Shown here: positions 1 through 5,306 of the stretch, piece by piece
Position numbering within the stretch: position 1 is the first letter of the stretch
Layout: each line of letters opens with the position of its first letter
Source: Anaerolineales bacterium
GTDB taxonomy: Bacteria; Chloroflexota; Anaerolineae; Anaerolineales; Villigracilaceae
Length of the DNA stretch: 5,306 bases
Direction of reading: 5' to 3'
Assembly (NCBI GenBank): GCA_025966435.1
Contig: JAICRQ010000270.1
Coordinates: forward strand, 1 to 5,306
Notes under the pieces: model-generated
What the model saw: the letters and a program-made list of their open reading frames with translations, nothing else
What the model was told of the DNA's origin: nothing
Databases searched by the model: none
Made by a program: the position numbers and the translations under genes

Positions 1-990
1 CTGCCACAGAAGCTTGAGGACGAAGGCGGCTGGCCCGTCCGCTCCACAGCCGAAGCATTTGTGGAATACACGGACGTGGTCACCCGTTCCCTCGGCGACC
101 GCGTCAAGAACTGGATCACACACAACGAACCTGCTGTTGTCACATGGTTGGGGTATGCCATGGGTATTCACGCACCCGGCTTGCAGGATTATGCCCTGGG
201 CATACGCGCTGCGCATCACCTTTTGCTCTCGCACGGGCAGGCAGTACCTGTCGTTCGACGCAACAGTCCAGGTTCAGAAGTGGGGATCACGCTGGATATC
301 AGTTGGAGATACCCCGCATCCAACAGCCGCCTCGACCGCGAGCTCGTCCGCGAGGACGATGGCAAGTGGTTCCGCTGGTTTGCAGATCCATTGTATGGGC
401 GCGGCTATCCTGCAGATAAAGTCGAGGATTTTACCAAAATGGGCGCGCTGCCAAACGGACTGGACTTCGTGCAACCGGGCGATCTGGAGATGATTGCCAC
501 ACCAACAGATTTTCTCGGCATGAATTACTACAATCGAAATATCTACCGCGCCGATGGCGCAGACAATGACCCTCAAACGGTTTTCCCTCACCCCAAAATG
601 CCCGAGCATTGGACCGAGATGGGCTGGGAAATCTACCCGGAAGGACTGACGAGCATCTTAGGACGCGTCTACTTCAACTATCAGCCGCCCAAAATCTATG
701 TCACAGAGAACGGCGCGAGCTACTCCACGCCGCCGGATGAAAAGGGGAATGTAGCAGATGAGCTCCGCATTCATTATCTGCGGACGCATTTTGCAGCCGC
801 CCATCGCGCCATTCAGATGGGTGTTCCACTGGCGGGCTATTTCGTCTGGTCTCTCATGGATAACTTCGAATGGTCGTGGGGCTATGCCCAGCGCTTTGGT
901 CTCATCTGGGTGGATTATGAAACGCAGAAGCGCATTTTGAAGGATAGCGCCAAGTGGTATAAGCGTGTGATCAAGAAGAACGGTTTTTAG
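1..990 (+). CDS. GH1 family beta-glucosidase/beta-glycosidase, C-terminal part (5' end outside window)
   Basis: The frame is open from base 1 to TAG at 988-990 and gives 329 residues. GH1 enzymes usually have about 440 to 460, so roughly 110 to 130 N-terminal residues lie upstream of the window. Family motifs appear in order: LPQKLEDEGGW near the cut edge; WITHNEP with the acid/base Glu at residue 43; AAHHLLLSHG; DFLGMNYYNRN (about 170-180, substrate-site Asn/Tyr); IYVTENGAS with the nucleophile Glu at residue 236; and WSLMDNFEWSWGY (283-295), whose Glu-Trp pair binds the non-reducing sugar. Both catalytic glutamates of this retaining glycosidase are present, so the visible part looks intact. 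It probably hydrolyses short beta-linked glucosides such as cellobiose in the cytoplasm; exact substrate preference cannot be read. It is the only plus-strand gene and converges on the MBL hydrolase gene across a palindrome. The first in-frame ATG visible (position 61) is internal to the domain, not a real start. Confidence 0.96.
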   Translation: MPQKLEDEGGWPVRSTAEAFVEYTDVVTRSLGDRVKNWITHNEPAVVTWLGYAMGIHAPGLQDYALGIRAAHHLLLSHGQAVPVVRRNSPGSEVGITLDISWRYPASNSRLDRELVREDDGKWFRWFADPLYGRGYPADKVEDFTKMGALPNGLDFVQPGDLEMIATPTDFLGMNYYNRNIYRADGADNDPQTVFPHPKMPEHWTEMGWEIYPEGLTSILGRVYFNYQPPKIYVTENGASYSTPPDEKGNVADELRIHYLRTHFAAAHRAIQMGVPLAGYFVWSLMDNFEWSWGYAQRFGLIWVDYETQKRILKDSAKWYKRVIKKNGF

Positions 991-1054
991 TAACGGTGTA
1001 GGGAGCGGCGCCCTCATCAGAGTGCTTCGCAAGTTGCCGCTCCCTACGTCGTTA
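991..1054. repeat. Long imperfect palindrome (19-bp arms, 26-base loop) filling the convergent gap
   Basis: Arms 991-1009 (TAACGGTGTAGGGAGCGGC) and 1036-1054 (GCCGCTCCCTACGTCGTTA) are inverted repeats matching at 17 of 19 positions, with a perfect 12-bp core (998-1009 / 1036-1047). The left arm starts on the base after the beta-glycosidase TAG, and the right arm ends with the TAA stop of the MBL gene. The two mismatches become U-G and G-U pairs in plus-strand RNA, giving an unbroken 19-bp stem at the 3' end of the glycosidase mRNA; in minus-strand RNA they are A-C mismatches. No T-run follows the hairpin on either strand, so it is not a canonical intrinsic terminator. It may still act as a transcript-end or mRNA-protecting structure, or be a copy of a dispersed palindromic repeat. 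Confidence 0.85.
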
Positions 1055-1687
1055 ACCTGATACAAAGGGATTGCTCTTTTTCTCTTCCCCCACTGTTGTC
1101 TCAGGACCGTGCCCGGAAAGCAGACGTGTTTCGTCGGGCAAGGTATATACCTTGGTTCGAATACTATTCTCCAACTGTTCCCAGCTCCCGCCGGGCAGGT
1201 CGGTGCGACCGACGGAACCCGCGAAGATGACGTCGCCGCAAAAGCAGACATGAGATGAGGGGACGTACAATATGCAATGACCCGGTGTGTGCCCCGGCGT
1301 GAAGCGGACTTCAAATTCCACGCTTCCCAGCCGTAGAATCTGTCCCTGGTGAAGATCGATCGTCGGTTCGGGACCGGGGTCGATGTCGAAACCGAAAAAC
1401 GCGCCGCCTCCGCCCGCCCTCCATAACACATGATCGTTCGAATGCAATGCCACCAAGGGCAGCGGATTGAGCGCATCCGCAATCGCCCCGGCGCCGCCGA
1501 TGTGATCGAAGTGCGCGTGCGTATACCAGAGATGACCAATTCGCCAGCCTCTTTTTTGCGCGGCTTCGAGGATGATGTGGCCATCCCAGGCGGGGTCGAT
1601 CACGGCAGATTCTTTTGTGCCTGCGTCGGCGACGAGATAGGCATTCGTCTGCACGGGACCAAGTGTGAACGAAACAATTTCAAGCAT
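1052..1687 (-). CDS. MBL-fold metallo-hydrolase, glyoxalase II-like (YcbL type)
   Basis: This is a 211-residue cytoplasmic protein of the metallo-beta-lactamase superfamily, the usual size of the short single-domain glyoxalase II-like group. The full set of metal ligands can be read: THAHFDH at 56-62 (His57, His59, Asp61, His62), His133 in TPGHTPGH, Asp152 in CGDVIF, and His193 in SGHGPET. GRTDLPGG (160-167) and the GPVQTNAYLV start are typical of this group. The long C-terminal helical domain of classical glyoxalase II, which binds glutathione, is absent. Hydrolysis of a thioester of a small thiol, or of another ester, is therefore a family-based guess only. The ATG at 1687-1685 is well placed behind an AAGGTGA sequence. 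The gene lies 3 bases downstream of the MFS transporter gene and is probably co-transcribed with it. Its stop codon forms the end of the palindrome at 991-1054. Confidence 0.94.
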   Translation of the reverse strand: MLEIVSFTLGPVQTNAYLVADAGTKESAVIDPAWDGHIILEAAQKRGWRIGHLWYTHAHFDHIGGAGAIADALNPLPLVALHSNDHVLWRAGGGGAFFGFDIDPGPEPTIDLHQGQILRLGSVEFEVRFTPGHTPGHCILYVPSSHVCFCGDVIFAGSVGRTDLPGGSWEQLENSIRTKVYTLPDETRLLSGHGPETTVGEEKKSNPFVSG

Positions 1688-1690
1688 GGT

Positions 1691-1699
1691 TCACCTTTT
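1691..1699 (-). promoter_or_regulatory. Shine-Dalgarno of the MBL gene, overlapping the MFS stop codon
   Basis: On the minus strand AAAAGGTGA is followed by ACC and the ATG. The last three bases of the ribosome-binding sequence are the TGA stop codon of the upstream transporter gene. Ribosomes ending the transporter therefore finish on the MBL start region, which suggests translational coupling. Confidence 0.7.
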
Positions 1700-2845
1700 C
1701 AAAACACTCGAGACGGCCGGAGAGGAGGGAATCTTTCGCGGAGAAAAGAAATAACTGACAGCAATAGAAACAGCAATCAAGCAGATTGAAAGAGGATAGA
1801 CAATCATCGGGTCGTATTCAAAGAGAATGCCAGCGAGCGGCGGTGTGAGGATAAAGATCACCGAGCTAATCGTTTCCATAATGCCATAGGTCACGCCCAT
1901 TTGCGAGTCATGGACAAGCTCGCGCGCCTGTGCCAGTGCCATCGGACGCCCGGCGCGAAACCCTCCCAGTAGAAAGTACCCCAGCACATAGAACGGCAGG
2001 CTGGTCCCTTTCCAAATGAACAGAGAAAACAGAATCACTAGCGCCTGCGCGATCAGAAAACCGCGGCGCGGAGGGACGCGGCTAAGGAGGATCGCCATCA
2101 CCGAATTCCCCAGCGCGCCCGTCGTGAAGATAATCCCGGTTTCGCTGAGGGAAAGCCCGCGCACCCCTTCCAGAAAATTTGGCGTGAGCGGCTGCGCCAG
2201 ATACATAGCAAAGATGGCAAGTGCGAGCACACCCATCAAAACAAGGAGACGCTGATTCTTCTTCAAATGAAGCGGTGGCGCCTCGGGGTCATCCTGATCG
2301 AGAGGTTGTCGTTCGATGAGAAAGATAAAAATAGTAGACAGAATGAACATCGCGGCAGCCACCAAGAAACTCGTCCGCATGCCATAGTTGTCACCAATCC
2401 ACCCGCCGGTAACCGGACCCAATACCATCCCCATCGCAAAGGTTGCGGTCGTGAGCGAGAGAACGGTCCCGATAGGCAGGTTGCCTCGGGCAGCGGTTAC
2501 GTAGCTGCTCAAGGGTGAGGAGACAAAAGCCGTCAGCCCATAGCCAAACAAGCCAATCAGAAAAAGTGGGAGCGTCAACGCCAAACCCATGATTAATGCG
2601 GACAGCAGTCCCAAAATCCAGGCAATGATCAGCAGCGGTCGCCGTCCGAATCGGTCCGCAATGCGACCGGCGGGAATATGCGTGATCGCCATCGAAAAGC
2701 CGAACGCGCCAAGCACCAGTCCGATTTCGTATTCGCTCAAGGCGAACTGACGATACAAATAGATCGGCACGAAATTAAAAAACATCCCTTCGCCAAACCC
2801 CCAAAGCAAGAGGGCAATCGCGACAAATAAAAGGCTGCGATTCAA
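1691..2845 (-). CDS. Major facilitator superfamily (MFS) transporter, drug-efflux-like, TTG start
   Basis: This is a 384-residue integral membrane protein with about 12 hydrophobic segments (roughly 6-30, 41-59, 71-90, 93-117, 127-150, 157-177, 199-218, 236-255, 262-279, 283-300, 317-340, 347-367). A polar central loop lies at about 178-198. MFS motif A is seen as GRIADRFGRR (60-69) between helices 2 and 3. An antiporter-type motif C, GMVLGPVTGG (139-148), lies in helix 5, which is typical of proton-coupled exporters of the DHA1 kind. Export of a small molecule is likely, but the substrate cannot be named. The start is TTG at 2845-2843: AAGGAG sits 4 bases upstream, the frame is closed by TAG seven codons upstream, and the first ATG inside (residue 21) would remove part of helix 1. 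The gene is followed after 3 bases by the MBL hydrolase gene. Confidence 0.93.
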   Translation of the reverse strand: MNRSLLFVAIALLLWGFGEGMFFNFVPIYLYRQFALSEYEIGLVLGAFGFSMAITHIPAGRIADRFGRRPLLIIAWILGLLSALIMGLALTLPLFLIGLFGYGLTAFVSSPLSSYVTAARGNLPIGTVLSLTTATFAMGMVLGPVTGGWIGDNYGMRTSFLVAAAMFILSTIFIFLIERQPLDQDDPEAPPLHLKKNQRLLVLMGVLALAIFAMYLAQPLTPNFLEGVRGLSLSETGIIFTTGALGNSVMAILLSRVPPRRGFLIAQALVILFSLFIWKGTSLPFYVLGYFLLGGFRAGRPMALAQARELVHDSQMGVTYGIMETISSVIFILTPPLAGILFEYDPMIVYPLSICLIAVSIAVSYFFSPRKIPSSPAVSSVLKR

Positions 2846-2849
2846 GTGA

Positions 2850-2855
2850 CTCCTT
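2850..2855 (-). promoter_or_regulatory. Strong Shine-Dalgarno (AAGGAG) that fixes the TTG start of the MFS gene
   Basis: On the minus strand AAGGAG is followed by TCAC and then TTG. Its near-consensus match and spacing are the main evidence that TTG, not an internal ATG, starts the transporter. The 70-base gap it lies in (2846-2915) shows no convincing -35/-10 pair and no T-tailed terminator. Confidence 0.75.
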
Positions 2856-2915
2856 GCAATTTGCTACAAAGACCTTTGCAACTTCACTCAGAAGATCTGG
2901 ATCTCTGCAGCGAAT

Positions 2916-3695
2916 CTAGGTTTTATTCGATACTCGTTGGAGAAACGCAACTGCGGATTGAAACACCTGCTCCCGGCCCGCGTCACGCGTCAGGTTGTGC
3001 CCAGAGCCTGTGATGTATAACTTGGTTTTGTCTGGAGTACTGACCAGCCGGTTATAGATGTACTCTATATTATCCGGAAGTATATAAGTTTCATCTCTGG
3101 AATGCATGAGTAAAACAGGGACATTCACTCTTGGCAGTGCCGCGCGCATCTCGAGGATCAATCTCTTCAGCTCTGCCGCCGAACGGACAGGGTTCTTCTC
3201 ATAGGTAATATTGTCTTTATAGGCAGCTTTATCGAACCAACCGCTTCCGGGAGGTCCGCTTGTTTTCGGGCGATAGCGGACGACCAGGCTGACCAGCTTC
3301 ATAAACCAGATTGGGTAATCGCTCGGCATGCGAGCCGGAGTAGACATCGCGATTACACCCTTCACGCTTAAACGCGTGGACATTAGCAGTGAAAGGATGC
3401 CCCCCATCGACAGCCCGATCAGAAAGATGTCATCTGTTAAGCCGCACAGGAGGTTGTAGCCATCCTCCACCGAGGCTATCCAATCCGTCCAGCGTGAACG
3501 GATCATATCTTCCGGGTGTGTGGCATGGCCAGCGAGGCGAATGCCCAAACACGTGTAGCCCTGCCGGTGGAGATACTCCCCCATCCCGCACATTTCTTTT
3601 GGAGTGCCGGTGAAACCGTGGATCAGCAAACAGGCTGGTTTTGACGAATCTCCCAGTAAAAAAAACGGCTCGGCTGTCGGAATGAGCTGTGACAT
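2916..3695 (-). CDS. Alpha/beta hydrolase, Est30-like carboxylesterase
   Basis: This is a 259-residue soluble serine hydrolase with no signal peptide or membrane segment. The family marks are the oxyanion-hole loop HGFTGTP (26-32), the nucleophile elbow GLSMGG with Ser96, the acid Asp201 in HSRDET, and the catalytic His233 in GSGHNLT. The spacing of Ser, Asp and His and the short lid (about 120-185) resemble the bacterial Est30/YvaK carboxylesterase and monoacylglycerol lipase group of about 250 residues. It probably cleaves esters of short or medium acyl chains in the cytoplasm; the natural substrate is unknown. The ATG at 3695-3693 is chosen because the hydrolase homology begins soon after it. 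There is no Shine-Dalgarno sequence. Instead TATAAT ends 7 bases before the ATG, which suggests a leaderless mRNA. The gene lies 15 bases downstream of tag. Confidence 0.93.
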   Translation of the reverse strand: MSQLIPTAEPFFLLGDSSKPACLLIHGFTGTPKEMCGMGEYLHRQGYTCLGIRLAGHATHPEDMIRSRWTDWIASVEDGYNLLCGLTDDIFLIGLSMGGILSLLMSTRLSVKGVIAMSTPARMPSDYPIWFMKLVSLVVRYRPKTSGPPGSGWFDKAAYKDNITYEKNPVRSAAELKRLILEMRAALPRVNVPVLLMHSRDETYILPDNIEYIYNRLVSTPDKTKLYITGSGHNLTRDAGREQVFQSAVAFLQRVSNKT

Positions 3696-3702
3696 GCGCC
3701 AA

Positions 3703-3708
3703 ATTATA
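3703..3708 (-). promoter_or_regulatory. Consensus -10 hexamer TATAAT just before the hydrolase start (leaderless promoter)
   Basis: TATAAT lies on the minus strand in the 15-base gap between the tag stop and the hydrolase ATG. Seven bases (TTGGCGC) separate it from the ATG, so transcription would begin at or one base before the start codon. No good -35 (TTGACA-like) is seen 16 to 18 bases upstream, where the tag coding end lies. The absence of a Shine-Dalgarno sequence supports the leaderless reading. Confidence 0.55.
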
Positions 3709-3710
3709 GA

Positions 3711-4259
3711 CTATCCACCCTGCATCCAGGCCGGGCGCAGCGAGGCAACCTTCTTATAAATCGGGCAGCTCTCGTCATGCGCCCCTCGCAAATACCCCGT
3801 GGACATCAGGAACTCGTTGACAATCTCACCCCCGGTGAAGACAAATGTTTTCTTGAATAGCTTGACCCATTCTTCTTTCGAGAGCTTGCTGTTTGCATCC
3901 AGCCAGGCTTTAAAGGAACCGTGTTCTTTCTGCAATTCTTTGATTCGTTGCGCGTTAACAACTGCCGCGTTGATCTTCAGGCGGTTGCGTATGATTCCCG
4001 CGTCTGCCAGCAGGCGGGCAATATCCTTCTCACCGTACTTTGAGACCTTATCGATATTAAAGTTATGATAAGCCTTACGGAAGTTTTCGGCTTTCTTCAG
4101 GATCGTGATCCAGGAAAGCCCCGCCTGGTTGATCTCCAGAATAAGGCGCTCAAATAGCAGGTTGTCATCCTTGAGAGGAAAGCCATACTGGGTATCGTGA
4201 TAGGTTTTGTTGAACGTGTCTTCGGGGTGGGAATTGCAGTAATCGCAGTAGGTGGTCAT
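3711..4259 (-). CDS. tag: DNA-3-methyladenine glycosylase I (base excision repair)
   Basis: This is a 182-residue enzyme, near the 187 of E. coli Tag, and matches the family end to end. It removes 3-methyladenine from alkylated DNA by cutting the N-glycosidic bond, the first step of base excision repair. The zinc-snap ligands of E. coli Tag (Cys4, His17, His175, Cys179) correspond to Cys5, His21, His161 and Cys165, with the H-x3-C spacing kept. The base-pocket residues Tyr16, Glu38 and Trp46 correspond to Tyr20, Glu42 (in LILEINQAGLSW) and Trp50. E. coli Trp21 is replaced by Tyr25, and a second Cys (Cys8) gives CxxC at the N-terminus. Both look like features of a common variant of the family. 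AGIIRNRLKI (87-96) and FKKTFVFTGGEIVNEFL (135-151) are further hallmarks. The ATG at 4259-4257 is needed to include Cys5. It has no Shine-Dalgarno sequence and lies inside a perfect inverted repeat. Confidence 0.95.
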   Translation of the reverse strand: MTTYCDYCNSHPEDTFNKTYHDTQYGFPLKDDNLLFERLILEINQAGLSWITILKKAENFRKAYHNFNIDKVSKYGEKDIARLLADAGIIRNRLKINAAVVNAQRIKELQKEHGSFKAWLDANSKLSKEEWVKLFKKTFVFTGGEIVNEFLMSTGYLRGAHDESCPIYKKVASLRPAWMQGG

Positions 4260-4288
4260 AGGTCAATTTTACTATGACCACCTACTGC
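4245..4288. repeat. Perfect 17-bp inverted repeat with 10-base loop covering the tag start codon
   Basis: Arm 4245-4261 (GCAGTAGGTGGTCATAG) and arm 4272-4288 (CTATGACCACCTACTGC) are exact reverse complements, separated by GTCAATTTTA. The 4245-4261 arm holds the tag ATG and codons 1 to 5. The other arm is an inverted copy of that sequence in the 48-base spacer after the permease stop. In RNA reading through from the permease gene the two arms would pair and bury the tag start codon. No T-run follows the structure, so a simple intrinsic terminator is unlikely. Confidence 0.9.
4266..4271 (-). promoter_or_regulatory. Candidate -10 hexamer TAAAAT of tag, in the loop of the inverted repeat
   Basis: On the minus strand TAAAAT is followed by TGACCT and then the ATG. 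This places the expected transcription start exactly on the A of the start codon. There is no Shine-Dalgarno sequence at normal spacing. The upstream 17-bp repeat arm occupies the place of the -35/-10 spacer, and the -35 position would be a weak AT-rich TATTTT. A second possible -10 (TATATT, 4291-4296) lies upstream and would instead yield RNA carrying the whole hairpin. Confidence 0.45.
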
Positions 4289-4307
4289 AAAATATATGGC
4301 GATAAGT

Positions 4308-5180
4308 CTAAATATCCCGGCGATTGAATGTGCTGACAGCGATCGCAAATACACCCACAAGATATAGGATCGCATACAGAACCATCAATACACTGGGAGC
4401 AGAAAACGCTCCAAAAGGCGACATCCCCAGTACGCTTGCCAGAGGCGTTTGCATCTCGAAGGCAGCTCGCCGCCAGAGCGCCTCGGTGGGAACGATGAGG
4501 CTCGAGACGATACCGATCTGTACCGCCGCCGGAATGTTGGCTAAGGTACCGATTTGCTCGATCCAGCCGCCAAGGAATGCCAGCCCGTAGAGACCAAACA
4601 CCATGCCTCCGGTTGCGAGCGCCGGCATGGCACTGGAACCCGCCAGAGAGATCGTCATGACCAGCAGGGATTCCAAGTAAATCAGAGACAGCCCCGTCAG
4701 CATGTTTCGAGGAATATAATCAGACTGGAGGAACACAATCAAGATCACTCCTCCAGACATCAATATTGCATACAAGCCAAGGAGCCCGGCAAACCCCAGC
4801 CATTTCCCGAAGACAACATCCGAGCGACGGATGGGTTTGGTGAGGATCGTCTGAATGGACCCTGAATTAATCTCGCCTGCGAGGGTATCTGCACCGAGAA
4901 GCGCTCCCATGGCGACAGACAAAAACGTGACGGCATACAAGCCTGCCATCAACAGGAAGTTGGACATCTCTGTCTGCATGATATTCTGGTAGGCAGCGCC
5001 TCCTTCTGCAAGGGTCTCTCTTTCGATCTCCGTAGAGATCAGATAAGCGCCAATGGAGAAGAGGATCAGAAAAAGAATTCCCAGGATCAGACCTGTCAAA
5101 ACAATGCGCCGCCGGATGGCTTCCCGAAACGTCATACGCGCCACGATCCAGCTTGGCCGGATCGCTCCAATGCTTTTCAT
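4308..5180 (-). CDS. ABC-2 type transporter permease (NosY-like)
   Basis: This is a 290-residue membrane protein with about six hydrophobic segments (roughly 26-48, 73-97, 128-152, 159-180, 185-206, 262-284) and a soluble loop after the first. The conserved AGEINSGSIQTILTKP stretch (101-116), followed by a short basic turn and a FGKWLG motif, is the hallmark of ABC-2 permeases of the NosY/multidrug-export kind. It is the coupling region that touches the ATPase. The C-terminal FNRRDI is also typical. It would form the channel half of an export-type ABC transporter in the cytoplasmic membrane; the substrate is unknown. The ATG at 5180-5178 overlaps the TGA of the ATPase gene (ATGA), so the two are translationally coupled. 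A purine-rich GGAGAGG (5191-5197) lies 10 bases upstream. tag follows after 48 bases. Confidence 0.92.
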   Translation of the reverse strand: MKSIGAIRPSWIVARMTFREAIRRRIVLTGLILGILFLILFSIGAYLISTEIERETLAEGGAAYQNIMQTEMSNFLLMAGLYAVTFLSVAMGALLGADTLAGEINSGSIQTILTKPIRRSDVVFGKWLGFAGLLGLYAILMSGGVILIVFLQSDYIPRNMLTGLSLIYLESLLVMTISLAGSSAMPALATGGMVFGLYGLAFLGGWIEQIGTLANIPAAVQIGIVSSLIVPTEALWRRAAFEMQTPLASVLGMSPFGAFSAPSVLMVLYAILYLVGVFAIAVSTFNRRDI

Positions 5181-5306
5181 AATCCGCCATCCTCTCCAAC
5201 TGTTTCGATAAAGATCTCTTCCAGAGACATGCGATTGGGGGTGATCGCATACACCTCAGCATTCTGTTTGACCAGATAGCGTGTGATCTCGGGAAGATCA
5301 TGTTCC
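5177..5306 (-). CDS. ABC transporter ATP-binding protein, C-terminal 42 residues (gene cut by window end)
   Basis: Reading the minus strand from the window edge (first full codon at 5305-5303) gives 42 residues ending in TGA at 5179-5177. The text runs EHDLPEITRYLVKQNAEVYA and then ITPNRMSLEEIFIETVGED. The SLEEIFIE pattern, preceded by a short beta-strand and Pro, closes ABC-2-type ATPases of about 300 residues. The Walker and signature motifs lie outside the window. The identification rests on this tail together with the four-base ATGA overlap with the permease gene. Another minus-strand frame (4867-5301) is open over the same bases but has no family resemblance. Confidence 0.85.
   Translation of the reverse strand, partial: EHDLPEITRYLVKQNAEVYAITPNRMSLEEIFIETVGEDGGL

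Noticed and set aside
658..1584. 308-codon minus-strand open frame across the glycosidase end, the palindrome and the MBL gene
   Set aside because: It is antisense to GH1 motifs and in another frame of a clear MBL protein, and its translation resembles no family and is rich in Arg and Ser. It is a shadow.
2889..2912. Small inverted repeat after the hydrolase stop (AGATC / GATCT) as an intrinsic terminator
   Set aside because: The loop would be only 2 to 4 bases, the stem has a bulge and no T-run follows.
3711..4259. Horizontal transfer of tag suggested by AT-rich stretches
   Set aside because: Some 60-base lines are 37 to 45 percent GC, but hand counting over 3721-4260 gives about 50 percent, within the range of the neighbours.
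4245..4288. Inverted repeat as a plain terminator of the ABC operon
   Set aside because: No T-run follows on the minus strand, and one arm is coding sequence with the tag start codon, so a regulatory reading fits better.
4274..4327. 17-codon plus-strand mini-ORF starting MTTYC, the inverted copy of the tag start
   Set aside because: It follows directly from the inverted repeat, has no Shine-Dalgarno sequence and runs antisense into the permease end. It is most likely a by-product of the repeat.
4867..5301. 144-codon minus-strand open frame at the right edge
   Set aside because: It overlaps the real permease and ATPase frames, which both show family motifs. Its own translation is low in hydrophobic order and unrecognisable.

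Overview
The window looks like a bacterial chromosomal segment of mixed housekeeping and metabolic genes. GC counted by hand on sampled 60-base lines is mostly 40 to 60 percent. The protein variants and the long palindromic repeat between genes fit a Chloroflexota (Anaerolineae-like) genome best. That assignment is an impression from family resemblance, not a search result. No mobile element, RNA gene, CRISPR array or defence system was seen.

Layout: the only plus-strand gene is the C-terminal three quarters of a GH1 beta-glycosidase (1-990, cut by the window start). It converges on a minus-strand run. A long hairpin-forming palindrome (991-1054) fills the whole gap between the two converging stop codons. 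Read in the direction of transcription (right to left), the minus-strand run is: the last 42 residues of an ABC transporter ATPase (5306-5177), its ABC-2 type permease (5180-4308, ATGA overlap), 3-methyladenine DNA glycosylase I (tag, 4259-3711), an Est30-like alpha/beta hydrolase (3695-2916), a 12-helix MFS transporter with a TTG start (2845-1691), and a glyoxalase II-like metallo-beta-lactamase-fold hydrolase (1687-1052).

How the genes work together: the ATPase and permease form one transporter operon. The MFS and MBL genes are 3 bases apart, and the MBL Shine-Dalgarno sequence overlaps the MFS stop codon, so they are probably co-transcribed and perhaps translationally coupled. tag and the hydrolase lack a Shine-Dalgarno sequence. 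Each has a good -10 hexamer 6 or 7 bases before its ATG, which suggests separate leaderless transcripts. The genes share no obvious pathway.

The most unusual feature is a perfect 17-bp inverted repeat (4245-4261 / 4272-4288). Its downstream arm, in the sense of tag transcription, contains the tag start codon, and its 10-base loop contains the candidate tag -10 box. In read-through RNA from the ABC operon the tag start would be locked in a hairpin. In a transcript started from the loop promoter it would be free. This is a specific, testable hypothesis for insulating a DNA-repair gene from upstream transcription.
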